Origin: Stenocarpella maydis
Taxonomy: Eukaryota; Ascomycota; Sordariomycetes; Diaporthales; Diaporthaceae
DNA length: 64,000 nucleotides
Direction of reading: 5' to 3'
Assembly (NCBI GenBank): GCA_002270565.1
Contig: NQMI01000029.1
Location: 94,521 to 158,520 of the forward strand
A program made the translations under genes and the position numbers. The notes beneath the pieces were generated by a model. That model saw only the letters and a program-made list of their open reading frames with translations, had not been told where the DNA came from and searched no databases. Shown here piece by piece: positions 32,036 to 42,538 of this stretch. Position 1 is the stretch's first letter, and each line of letters opens with the position of its first letter.

Positions 32036-34671
32036 TCTATCTTGGAGGGGCTCCTCAAGGCCGTGTGCCTGGGCGGTTCAGTTAGGACATGAAAGGAATA
32101 GAGGCACTGCGGTGCTGCCTTGAGTTCACACATGTTGAGGCGAGCGAGTTGTACGGTCAGGTAGGGGATGATGAGAATGCTTCTCATCGAGGCGGGCAGG
32201 TTGGAGCAGGTTACAGCAAGGCCACTCGAGCCTTGTCTGCTCCCACGTTGACGCCCTCATCGAACGCCGCATGAAGCTCATTTGAGCTTCTCGGGCACGG
32301 CGACCTGGGCGCGCCTCAGACGGGATGCGCTGCAGCCCGAGGACAGGGAGGCCAGGCACCGCTGGGCGGCGGGGAGGTCTGAGATGAATAAAGAAAGTGA
32401 CGATAGGACATGAAATGCCTGATGGGGCCTGGCTTGGGATCCACCTTTGGGCGCGATGCTGGAGGTCTGATTTGATGGGCATGGGGGTGGGAATTCGAGG
32501 CCGAGGGACCGCCTTTACTTACAAGATGGACCTCTTGTCATGTGGCAAGTCAGGTGCTGATTGCGCGTTTGATAGGGGACAGACGAGGCGAGGGCGGCAG
32601 CGGCAGACTTTGGCGGCAGCAGGCGACAAAACGGGGTCGGAATAAGCGTTGTAGGACGGCGATGGGGATCTGAGGGCATAGGGGTCTGGATCTGGGTCTC
32701 AAGAGTCAGATTCGACAAAGTCCGAGGATAAAAACACAGATGGCGATGAATGCATACCTGTATTGTCGGGAGGCTTCGTCGCGCTGGAGGGGGGTGGATG
32801 CTCGTGACCAGCTCTCGAGAATTCACGTGAGCTGGAGGTTTGTCTGGTCTGGGAGGGAGCCTGGAGGCCTTTTTGAAGAGTGGGTGGAGGGGGGGTTACC
32901 TGCAGCAAGCAACCAGATCCAGCACCAGCACCAGCACCAGCACCAGCACCAGCTCTGAACATCTGGAGCACTTGAGGCGCCAGGTCCCCACAAGTCATAG
33001 GACGTCTGGGCCACTCACAGGCAAGTCGTGGTCGCCTGAATCATCCACCCCGACCTCAGCTCTAGCGTAGCGTTGACGCACCCCACTCCAACACCATTTC
33101 ACTGCCATCCCACCTCCCGACCCATCCTCCCGTCCTGCCTGTGCAGCCTGTGCTGCAACCCCACCCTCCTGCTGCCAACCCTCCCGGCCTCAGCAGGCCC
33201 GTTTCCGCCGCCCGTCTCTTGCGTGAAGGTCACAAGTATCTTTTTATTTCTCGTGGTGCCAGTGCCCAGCGTCCAATGTCAAGGGGCGCACAGGGCGCAC
33301 AGGATGCACAGGATAAAGGGCCAAATGCATCATCTTTGATTTACGACGAGGCAAAGATGTCAATGAGACCGGTGAGATGCTTGGCTGCACGGTGCTTTAT
33401 TTCATACGGCAGTACGAGACAGGACAAGACACGCGCACACACAAGCACACGAACATGCGAAGTGCGAAGTGCATCATGCTGGCTGCTTGCTGCTGCCCGA
33501 TGGTCGATGGCTGTTGACTGTTTCGGTCGGCTGATGTTTGGATATTGAAAGGCGCACAGCCATTCATCAATGATACATAGCTGTGTACATAGTCGATGAA
33601 TACTCACTCACACGCCCATGCTCTGGTAACCCTGCCTTGCACATACACCTTGCAAGTTGCCAGCCAGGCCAGTCAACCCCCTCAGGCCAGGGTCTTTCAG
33701 TGTTTGGTCTATTAGCGCCGACGACGATGGTGCTTGACTCACACATGGTACTATAGCATGGTAGACCATACCTATACTCCGTCCTTGATTGTATGTAGGT
33801 CTGTAAAGTCGTGACGAGGCTGCTGTCTCAGCTGGGCTGACACCCTCTCGACTCGACTCCGCTTCAACTCATGCTGCCCTCCCTCGCTGATCATGTACGC
33901 TCCCTCCACGGGCTCGCCCCGTGCAAGCCCCGTAGATGACTAGCTCACAACGAGTATGTCCGCCAAGCTGGGTCAAGTGATACACACCCGGCCAGGCTTC
34001 GACTCAAGATGGTGTGCAGGCTGCCCAGGTGGTAAGGGCTATCCCTCCTGGACCTAGCCTCGTGCCATGGTGAGCAGCTATCCAGAGGTACTAGGCGTTT
34101 CTGGCAGGATGGCTCATCTCAGCTGCACCCACCCGAGCAATCTCCCTCCTTATCTGACCTGTCAGTCCTAGCTGGAGGACAAGGAGGACGGGAGTACAGA
34201 GTACATGGACCCAGAGGACACGGCAGGGAGGTAGGACAATTCATGTAGCCCACGATCTGTCATATCTACCATCATCAGAGCAATAGCTCCATCTTCTCGG
34301 CCGAAGCTCCCGGGACTGGATAACCGATATTGATTTGCAGCGTATGTGTACAGGCCGGTGAATACGAGACACAGGTTGGTAGGTAGGGAATTCCTTTACT
34401 AACTACACTGGTGGGGATGTGCTTTTCCACCTCTCAGCCTGCGAGACCCCGCAATACTTCTGCGGAGTCAGAAGAGGACGGGACACCACACCTGGGGTGG
34501 CAATAACTAGGGTTTCTTATCGCCTACCTTATCAGCTCGACGACAACCTCGGAAGCGTCATGATGCCACCCACCCCTAGACCTTCTTCCCCTCGAAGACT
34601 AACCACAGCAGCTGGCCTGGCCTGGAAGCATTTATTCCCCGTAAATAGGTTGCGTCTGGACTCAAGTAAAA
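32036..34671. other. Divergent promoter region of CBF1 (-) and GID9 (+)
   Basis: The 2.6 kb serves two genes reading outward. A (CAGCAC) hexamer array lies at about 32920-32953. No gene is supported. One copy of the TACTCCGT motif is at about 33774. A stretch of C/T-rich sequence at 33080-33200 resembles a fungal leader, but on the wrong side to serve either ATG closely. Confidence 0.5.
32920..32953 (+). repeat. Hexanucleotide array (CAGCAC)
   Basis: About five units of CAGCAC/CACCAG in tandem upstream of CBF1. Confidence 0.9.
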
Positions 34672-36098
34672 ATGGGTGACCACTCCGTCACCAAGATCGA
34701 GCATGCCAATCACCTCTTGCTAGTAAGTTCACACATCTTCTGGGCAGAGCATCGGCACCGAGTTGCAGTTGCTGCTCAGAACGGCCATCACCTGCCCCAG
34801 GCACACACACGCAGCTCATAAGGGAACCCCCCTCTCCCTAGGACCAACCCCTCCTCCGCCTCCCACACGAGCTCCTCCACAAGAACTTCCGCTCCGCCCA
34901 CTTCGCCGTCGAGAAGCAGGGCACATTCATCAAGAAGGAGCTCAAAGACACCGCCAACGCCGCCCTCAAGGGCACCGCAACCCCCGAGGATGTCCTCCGC
35001 AGCCTCGACACCATGATCGCCCGCGTGCGCGGCGTCAAGCGGAAGCTAGAGGGCTGCGAGCAGGAGGAGGCCCGCCTGTACCGGCAGGTTGGCGCCAGGG
35101 TCAGGCACCTGTCGGACCTGGGCCAGATGCACGCCTTTGAGGACGTCAAGTACGAGCACTGGTCCCGCAGGAGGCTTGACCGGCTGCTCGTCGACTACCT
35201 CATGAGGCAGGGCTACGGCCAGAGCGCGAGGGCCCTTGCCAAGGACAAGGGCATCGTCGACCTGGTGGACATCGACACGTTCGAGCAGATGAACCGCGTG
35301 AAGCAGAGCCTCCTGAACAAGAATGTCAAGGACGCGCTCGACTGGTGCACCGAGAACAAGAAGGAGCTGAGGAAAATGGACGTATGTCGACCAGTCCCCC
35401 CATACACGAGATGAACCGCCCACATCAATATCACTTGCAACTGCTGACCCCGCCCCCCGAGACAGAGCAACCTCGAGTTCCAGCTGCGCTTCCAGCAGTA
35501 CATCGAGCTCGTGCGCACCCAGGAGGAGGGCAAACTCATCGAGGCTATCGGCTTCGCCCACAAGTTCCTCTTCCCGTTCAAGGAATCCTTCCCCAACGAG
35601 TACGGCCAGGCCGGCATCCTGCTCGTCTTCCCGCCCGACGCCGCCGACGAGGAGTACAGGAAGATGTACCACCAGGACCGCTGGGACAAGCTGGCCGACA
35701 TCTTCACCGAGACGCACAACGCCCTGCTTGGGCTCCCATCCTCCCCGCTGCTGCACATCGCCCTGCAGTCGGGCCTCTCGGCGCTCAAGACGCCCGCCTG
35801 CCACAGCAGCCAGGCCAGCTCCTCGTCCACGCCCTCGCACCACACCAGCCTCACCAGCTCCGTCTGCCCCATCTGCTCCACCGAGCTCAACAAGCTCGCC
35901 CGCAACGTCCCCTACGCCCACCACACCCAGAGCCACGTCGAGCCCGACCTCATGCTGCTGCCCAACGGCCGCGTCTACGGCCAGGCCAAGCTCGACGAGT
36001 ACGCGCGCAAGGCGGGGCTGCCGCCGGGCAGGGTGAAGGACTTGCGCACGGGTGATGTCTACACCGTCGATAAGCTCAAGAAAGTGTTTATCACGTAA
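34672..36098 (+). CDS. FYV10: GID/CTLH E3 ligase subunit Gid9/Fyv10 (MAEA homologue)
   Basis: Exons 34672-34722, 34842-35381 and 35466-36098 encode 407 aa; introns are 119 and 84 nt with GTAAGT and GTATGT donors. Domains in order: N-terminal helices, LisH at about 126-155 ([20 protein letters not shown]), CTLH at about 165-225 (spanning the second intron), CRA to about 320, and a C-terminal RING-like zinc-binding segment starting CPIC at residues 331-334 with HHTQSH and a PNGRVYGQ strand. In yeast Gid9 pairs with Gid2 to form the catalytic RING heterodimer that ubiquitinates gluconeogenic enzymes when glucose returns; in other fungi the complex affects metabolism and development. The first exon is only 17 codons. 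A Ser-rich insert precedes the RING. Confidence 0.93.
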
Positions 36099-36134
36099 CG
36101 CGGGCCCCGGCCTGTTGGGTAGGGTTCGGCCAGG

Positions 36135-36140
36135 AATAAA
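36135..36140 (+). terminator. Candidate poly(A) signal of GID9
   Basis: AATAAA lies 37 nt after the stop codon and is followed by T-rich sequence. Fungal poly(A) signals are degenerate, so this is only a candidate. Confidence 0.35.
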
Positions 36141-37186
36141 ACTGGGTGCGCGGATCTAGCCTGCAAAACGATTGTCTCTCATTCGTATTTTTTTTCTTCC
36201 CCCTACAGCATAGCGGTCATGGTTTCATTTCTTGTCTTTTTTTTTTGAGGGGGGGGGGGGGGTTAGGAAATCGGCGTTTCTGGAATCAATAGGAAATTTC
36301 GGACACGGCACGCTCGTTCGTGAGGACGATGTGTCGTAGGACAGCGGTCTTCAACACTACAGGATTACAGGTAACTGGTTAAGGAGAACCATAGAAGGCA
36401 GCGAAATCAGCCGATGGAAAAGTCTTTTCCCAGTAATCAAAAGACACGATCCACACAATGCACACACGCATCTATCAGCAGCATTTGTTTTGTCCGTGAG
36501 AATGCATTGTATATTCCGCTGTGCTTTACCAGGTATCCACACCCATACCCCGCTAGCAGAGGTAAGGAAGAAAGAAGACAGAAGAAAGCCGAAAAGAAAC
36601 AACAAAACGACGAGGAGCTCATAGAGTGAGAGAGAGATAAAAAAGATACACGAGGGCCAAGAATATGGGTACAGACATTGGGTTCGAAAAAGAAAATGGC
36701 CCCTTTAGAAGAAACCCCCTCCGAAAAACCAAAGACCCTCTTTACCTCTGGGCAAAAGTTCCGGAGGGGAGAGGAGCTTATGTCCTTCTTTTGCGCATCT
36801 CTTTTGAGACACACAGACACCACGCGCCGCCGTTGCCATTCCCCCTCCGGCCCCCCTAACTCCGTTCAAATGTAGCAAGCAAACAGACGAACGCACGTAT
36901 GCAGGCGTAGAAAGAAAGAAAAAAGGGGACGCTTCGTAAGAGGCCGCCAATGTCCCCCCTCCCGTCGCTTGTGTGGGTAAAAGAGAGAGAGTGATCTCGA
37001 GAGGAGAGATGAGGAGAGGGATAAGGTGGGATATAATGACCGGCTCCAGCCTCATTACTACACACACAACGCTTTGCTCCCAACGAAGAGGGGAAAAGAC
37101 ACAGGTCCCCACAGATTCGCCTTCACCAGTGCCATCCCATCCGCCTCCCCCACCGCGACCTGTAAGGGTGCCCACGAAATGGAGAT

Positions 37187-37348
37187 ATCATCGCGCCAGG
37201 CCCCCACGTGGGATAAGAGAGCTGCACCGGGTTTGGGGGTATCATCGTACCACGCCCCAACATGGGATAAGAGGGCTGCATCGGGTTTGGTGGTATCATC
37301 GTGCCAGGCCCCCAGATGGGATGAGAGGGCTGCGTCGGGATTGGGGGA
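37187..37348. repeat. Minisatellite: three tandem copies of a 54-bp unit
   Basis: Copies are 37187-37240, 37241-37294 and 37295-37348, each beginning ATCATCG and each exactly 54 bp. Thirteen unit positions vary among the three copies, so they have diverged. The array lies 35 bp past the CAF1 stop codon, in its likely 3' UTR. The unit is 18 codons long and stays open in several frames. Confidence 0.92.
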
Positions 37349-37383
37349 TCTTGCAAGACTGAGCCCCCGCCGGGGCTACCGCC

Positions 37384-38959
37384 CTACCTGGAGCCCATGT
37401 GGAAGCTCCCAAAGACGCCGCCGCCGCCCCCTGGCGTCATCGGACCCCCCATGCTGCTGACACCGTTGGTGTTGTGCGATTGCGCGGCCGGCGTGTTGAC
37501 CAGGCCCGCGCTGCCCTGGTTCGGCGTGCTAGGCGTCCCCTCGGTGTTGTTGTTATTCTGGCCCTGCTGCTGCTGGGGTGGCGTGCTCTCCGTCGCGCTC
37601 TGCTGCTGGGCCAGCGGCGCGCCGATGTCAGGCACTCCTAGACCCCAGATCTTGCCGACCTGCTCCGTGGGGATGTCACCATTGAACACCTTCTCGCGCA
37701 TCGAGAAGAAGACCCTGCCGGTCAGGAGGCCGTCCGACCCGGCCTGGTGAGCCGCCCCGAGGCGCTTAATCTTCAGGGCTTCCGCTATGCTCTCGAGGCC
37801 GGATTTTTGTTCGAACTTCTGCAGTAGTTCCGTCGTGCTTGGGTCGCTCGGCGTCAGGAGGCCCGAGTTGTGTTGCTTGATGGCGTGCTTCATGAGGTGC
37901 TTGACGTCGTAGACGCTTGGGAAGTACTTCTTGAGGCGTTTTGTGAACTCGAGCTCGTCATTTGGCATCTGCTCGCACATCAGGAGCTTCGTGAGGTAGC
38001 CAAAGTCGTAGCCCCCGTGGAAGGATATCCACTTGACTTCTTCGAAATGGGTCAGGCCTGAGGGTATCAACAGCGCAGCAAACTTCTTGGGGTCTATGCC
38101 GTCCCGCTCCAGGAGCGCAAAGTCGATCCCGGCGTGCTTTAGGGAGTCGATGGATTGCTCGTTGTACATGTCGTCGGTGAGTGAGAAGTGAAAGTTGAAC
38201 TGCCATGCATGTGGGACCAGGTTCTGGCTTGCGTTTTTCCGCCCTGCGCCTCCCACTTCTGTCGAGTTTATCGAGTTTGGTCTTGTCGCGGGTGTCTCTC
38301 CGTCCTCGTTAAATAGCGTGATGCCAATCTGGATGACCTTGAGAAGGTCCACGTTCACCCGCAGGCATTGGTAGTGGTAGTCGCTCTTGCCTCGGAACGC
38401 ACCCATCGGCCGCGCAACCACGCCCGGAAACTCGGTATCCTGTGGGAGAAGGTCAGCTCAGTACGGCCCCTTGACCACAAGCCCGCGCGGCAGCACGCGA
38501 CAGACTCACCATTGCGATATAAGGGTAGTCTTGCACCAGGTCGCGCAGCACAGCCATCTCCTCCTCCAGGTTATGTTTCCACACCTCCCGTATCCGGCCC
38601 TTAGCCAATGGATTGCGGGCGGGCTGGTCCCCCATCATGGAGTGGCTCTGTTGCTGGGCGTGCTGTGGGTGCTGGAGCGTTGCGTTGTGGAATCCCATCC
38701 TGGCCGCCTGGCCGCCCAGGCCCGATTCGTGCCCGACGCCGAAGCTGGCGGCGGCCGAGTTCATGCCTGCCCCCAGGCCCAGCACATTTCCGTTCGTCGC
38801 GAAGGAGGGGATCTGGGCATTCGGGTTCAGGTGGGAAGGGTTGCCGCCCAGTTGTGGAGCGTAGTTGTTGGAGTGGCCCGGGTTCAGGCCGGCGAATTGG
38901 TGCTGGTATGGAGCGACATTGTTGGGCCCGTTTTGGTACCTCGATAACTGGGGAGGCAT
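37384..38959 (-). CDS. CAF1: CCR4-NOT deadenylase subunit CAF1/POP2
   Basis: Exons 38959-38510 and 38439-37384, intron 70 nt (GTGAGT...CTGAC...CAG), encode 501 aa. The start is ATG 38959 (MPPQLSRYQN); a TTG two codons upstream is unnecessary. Residues 1-115 are Asn/Gln/Gly-rich. The DEDD nuclease starts at about 125: Asp151 and Glu153 in DTEFPG (directly after the intron), Asp295 in FHGGYDFGYL, and His381/Asp386 in AAHQAGSDGLLTG, so all catalytic residues are present. About 20 residues rich in Asn/Gly are inserted before the AWQFNFHF strand compared with animal CNOT7. The C-terminus is Gln/Asn/Gly-rich. The enzyme shortens mRNA poly(A) tails in the cytoplasm. It is divergent from the complex I gene with 569 bp between start codons. 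Confidence 0.95.
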
Positions 38960-39528
38960 CGTCAACTCGCGCCCACCTCGGTAGGGTCAGATTCCTGTCT
39001 TGGTCGTGTCGGGGGAGTCGTCGTGTTCAGTCTGAAGTGGACAACGTGCTGTCGCATCTGTGAACCGGAGTCGGATGCTCGTCAGGCAGGGGTCGACAGC
39101 CACGGCTGATGGAGGATGCAGGTATGAGAATGTTTTGGTAAGAGTGCTGTTGTTCCTTTTTGTGTCAGGAAATCCGCTGTGGTCCTCTTATTCAAGTTGA
39201 GAGGTCCAGTGTGGGATGCAATTCGGCATGTCAAATGGCAATTCAAAGTAGCACTTGACAGACAGCTCCGCCGCTAGGCCAAGCCAGCCAAGCAGCCAGG
39301 GCGGGTCGCTGCCCGCCGCCGACGCAGAACCGGGGACCGAGCTGCTTAGTACTTAGTAGGTAGTACTTTACACGCCCGGCTGGCACAACCGGCTGCCCTG
39401 GCGTGCCTCTGCTCCAACCTTGCGGATGCTGCTCGGTCCGACGAATCGACCTCGACAGACCCAACGTCACCCTCTCCTTCGCACAAAACCCACCAGCACA
39501 GGCTGCTGACAGACTGAACTGGTTCAAA
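38960..39528. promoter_or_regulatory. Shared divergent promoter of CAF1 and the complex I B12-like gene
   Basis: The 569 bp between the two ATGs must contain both promoters and leaders. A T-rich tract at about 39140-39170 and a duplicated TTAGTA/AGGTAGTA element at about 39346-39366 are visible; no clear TATA box. Confidence 0.5.
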
Positions 39529-40000
39529 ATGCTGCTGCGGCCTACAATGTGCGCCCACGGGTTTCTTCTCCCAGCCCCAGACGCCCAATTGACTGACCAA
39601 CCACCCGCCAGGATCCTACGGGCCGCCAACGGCCGGACGCGCAACATCACAGGCTTCGACATCCGCAGGCTGAAGGAGTCCACCGAGAAGCCCTATTACG
39701 ACCCATGGGAGCGATAGTCAGTTTTCCACACACGAGGCCGTCCCCGCGCTCCTCCCCTCCCCCGGGGAAGGGGGCGGGGGGCGATTGTCAATGAGAAGCA
39801 CGACTTGCTGACCGGTGGGGCACCTTGACCACAGCGAGAGCTGGCGGTACACGGGGCTCTTCAGCAGGTGGAACCGGTTCAAGAACGCCTTCCCCGGCCT
39901 GGGGATCGCTACCGTGGCCTTCGCCGGGTACTGCGGCTACGAGTACGCCTTCCTGCAGGATGAGCACCACGACGAGCATCATGGCGAGGGACACCACTGA
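39529..40000 (+). CDS. Mitochondrial complex I accessory subunit, B12/NDUFB3-like
   Basis: Three short exons, 39529-39548, 39612-39716 and 39835-40000, join to 96 aa. The family core is clear: NITGFDIRRLKES, YYDPWER, then ESWRYTGLFSRWNRFKNAFPG, a membrane segment LGIATVAFAGYCGYEYAFL (about residues 69-87) and a His-rich C-terminus. This is the single-span B12 subunit of NADH:ubiquinone oxidoreductase in the inner membrane. Intron 1 is 63 nt (GTGCGC, branch CTGAC, CAG). Intron 2 is 118 nt and needs a GTCAGT donor, which makes the junction WER-Y-ESWR as in relatives. The ATG at 39529 has AAA at -3 to -1. If intron 1 were retained the frame stays open with 21 extra residues, so the exact N-terminus is uncertain. 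Confidence 0.87.
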
Positions 40001-41359
40001 GGCCTGGGCGGAACGAGAAGAGGAACCTTGGTGGTAGGGGAACAACGAGGGGAGAGTGCTCCGGTGTACATATTAGACGAGAAATTCACGTCCGCGAAGC
40101 GGCACTTTATCAAGCCACGGGAGCCGCAGCCCTGTTCGGTGCCATGCGTGTGGTAATCCAGTGATCAGACAGCTACCGTATCCATGAGCACTGCGTCGAA
40201 GGATGACGGGCCTCTGGAGCCATATGGACGGACCAAGAGACTGATGAGCTGCCTCGAAGCTCCTCAGAAACGAATACGGCATGGTTTAACCTGGCAACAG
40301 AAGCTTGAAAGCGAAAGGCCAGCAGAGGGAAGCCGTCTTGGTCCGGAGGGGAGTGAGTGCTCTGGAGCAAGAGAGAATGTGGTCAGCGACCATAGGACGT
40401 GACGCCGCCGTCCGTGGAGTACACTGCTCGTGCCAGTGGCCCGTATCCAAACTGCGAGGAAGATGATGATTATCAAGCCACTCAAGAATTGCACTAGATC
40501 CGAACCCGGCTGTCATCCTACCTAAATGGCATAAAGCCTCAATTGTTTTGCCTGATGATGCGGTCTCGTACAGAATACAATACGTCAACTTTACTTAGCC
40601 CCGGTCGCTACGATGAGAGCCAGGCCGCACAAGTGGCATACTAATTCAGAAACTTGACAGTCACGATGCCACCAAGCAACGGCAGCTCCACACAGAGATT
40701 CACACGAACGGTTAGAGTGTCACAGTGGGGTTCCAGCAGCATCAAGCCGCTCTGAATTGTCCACACACCCAGACCAACGTACTATGAGACAAAACTGAAA
40801 TCCGATGAGATATCTAATCAAACTAACAAGATGGGGGGGTATGAAACATTTGGGGCGCAAAGTCCTTCCAGCAACCTCTCGAGGTACACAGAACAAGACG
40901 GAGAAGGAAAACAAATATATATATATATATATATGAGTGTTAAGAATATTTTTGTGCCCAATTTCTTTTCCGTTACAGTAATAGTTAGGAGAAGTAAGCA
41001 AGAGAGGCTATGGTGACCGTCCCCCTCAAGAATCGAAACACATGAAGGTTAAAATAAAACAAGAATTGTGACAAAGAGAAGAGCCCGCAGAGTGCCGCCG
41101 TTATATGCAAAAAGGGGGTGGGTGGGTGTGTGGTGAGCCAAAAGCACAAGTGAAGTCATTTCTAGCCAATGCCGGGGTTAATCATCTCCCCTGTCTCTTC
41201 AACTCCGTGGAGCATCGCTGGTCGGTTCTCGCTGCATAAACAATAGGATGAAGACGGAGGAAATGACCCCAAGTAAGAAGACTACCCAGAAGTCATTGCC
41301 CCCCCTCAGCGGTAAAGGCGCTGCTACGGGATCTTGTCGTAGTGGGGGACGGGGACCTG
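40001..41359. other. Convergent intergenic region
   Basis: Lies between the complex I gene (+) and the coiled-coil gene (-), both ending here. It is more A/T-rich than most spacers and has an (AT) run at about 40912-40934. No gene or RNA gene recognised. Confidence 0.55.
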
Positions 41360-42538
41360 TCATAACACGATACCATTGACGGCATCCAGCGCGCCCTCGA
41401 GGCAGTCCTCGAGCTCGCCGACGCGCGACTTGAGGTTCTTGTTCTCATCCCTCAGCAGCCCCACCGTGTCCCAGGCGACGCTCGCGTCCTGGCCCTTGCA
41501 GTTCCGGCAGCCGTCCATGTCGCCCGAGATGCCCTTCATCAGCTTCTGGAACGTGCTCATCTGCGAGGCGGTGCTCTTGCGGTTGTTGTTGGACGACGAC
41601 GCCACCGAGGTTCTCACGCCGGCGCTGCCGCCCCCGAACCCGCGCGTCGACGTCGGCGTGGGCAGCGGCATGTCCATCACGCTGCCAGTGTCGGCACCGC
41701 CGCGGGTCGTGGTGAAGGTTGAGGCCGAGGGGCTGCGCGGGCGCGAGAAGACGCTCTCGCCCTCGCCGAAGCTGATGCTGTCGTCGTCCGTCTCGAAGCT
41801 GACATCGGTGCCGTTGCTCTTGCGCCACTTGCGCTTCTGCATGTCCTCGGCATCATCGACGCCCAGGTCCTCCGATATCGTGCTGCCCGCCTCAGACTGG
41901 AGCCCCGTCGGGAGCCGCTTGAGCATGGACTGGTCCTCGGCCCTGGCGCGCCGCTCCGCCGCGAGCTCCTCCATCAGCTGCTTCATGTGGCGCTCCTGCT
42001 CGTTCGCCTTGTGCGCCATGTCCTCGAGCTGGAACTTGAGGTGCTTGGCCCGCGTCTCGGCCTCCTCTAGCTCGTCCCGGTCGACCTCCCTCTCCTTCTC
42101 GAGCTCGGAGAGCGCCTGTGCCTTTTGGCGGTAGGCGTTCTGCATCTTGGTCAACAGACCCGTGGCTTGCTGTTGTAGGTTCTTATACGCCGCTGGCGAA
42201 AATGTGTCCTTGCTGGTTGGGGAGCCAGTTGGGAACAGCGCCTCCTCCACCTTCATACTCAGCAGCTCATCGTGCTCGGCTTGCGACACCACGACGGGTG
42301 CATTCCTCGAGAACACGGAGAGCAGGGACATCTTTGCGGGAGCCGGCGCTGAGTTCGTGGCGGTTGCTGTTCTCTTGGTAGGGTTGTCGGGAGCGGCGGT
42401 CTGGCTCCTGACGAGCCTCTTGGGAGTCGTCTCCGGTGATTGGCAATCGTCGGAATCTTGCTGGGCTGTCTGAGGCTTGGGACTCCCCTGGGGGGCAGCC
42501 TGCCTGAAAGTCTTCCTTCCCTCGCCGGTGAAACCCAT
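41360..42538 (-). CDS. Coiled-coil protein of unknown function
   Basis: A single-exon frame ends at TGA 41360-41362. I choose ATG 42538 (MGFTGEGRKTFRQAAP), giving 392 aa; the frame remains open a further 52 codons upstream but without an ATG. Residues 1-70 are Pro/Thr/Lys-rich. MSLLSVFSRNAPVVVS is at about 70-85. A coiled coil covers about 120-203 (heptads of Leu/Met/Ala with Glu/Lys/Arg). A Ser/Thr/Gly-rich segment follows. The last 50 residues have a CxxC pair (CRNCKG, about 344-347), an AWDTVGLLRDENKNLKSR helix and a final helix LEDCLEGALDAVNGI. The pattern resembles conserved hypothetical proteins of Sordariomycetes; I know no function. The shape suggests a structural or scaffold protein, which is inference. 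Confidence 0.75.
   Translation of the reverse strand: MGFTGEGRKTFRQAAPQGSPKPQTAQQDSDDCQSPETTPKRLVRSQTAAPDNPTKRTATATNSAPAPAKMSLLSVFSRNAPVVVSQAEHDELLSMKVEEALFPTGSPTSKDTFSPAAYKNLQQQATGLLTKMQNAYRQKAQALSELEKEREVDRDELEEAETRAKHLKFQLEDMAHKANEQERHMKQLMEELAAERRARAEDQSMLKRLPTGLQSEAGSTISEDLGVDDAEDMQKRKWRKSNGTDVSFETDDDSISFGEGESVFSRPRSPSASTFTTTRGGADTGSVMDMPLPTPTSTRGFGGGSAGVRTSVASSSNNNRKSTASQMSTFQKLMKGISGDMDGCRNCKGQDASVAWDTVGLLRDENKNLKSRVGELEDCLEGALDAVNGIVL

Larger units (their letters stand above)
36099..37383. other. Convergent 3' region between GID9 and CAF1
   Basis: Both neighbours end here. It contains a G run (36249-36262) and the 54-bp minisatellite at 37187-37348. No gene is supported, although a 144-codon plus-strand frame (37026-37460) runs through the minisatellite and into the antisense of CAF1. 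Confidence 0.55.

Noticed and set aside
35046..35936. 296-codon minus-strand frame over GID9
   Set aside because: Shadow of the GC-rich exons 2 and 3 and of the intron between them.
37026..37460. 144-codon plus-strand frame containing three 18-residue repeats
   Set aside because: The repeats come from the minisatellite and the end is antisense to CAF1; no leader, homology or splice support. Kept as a finding about the repeat, not as a gene.
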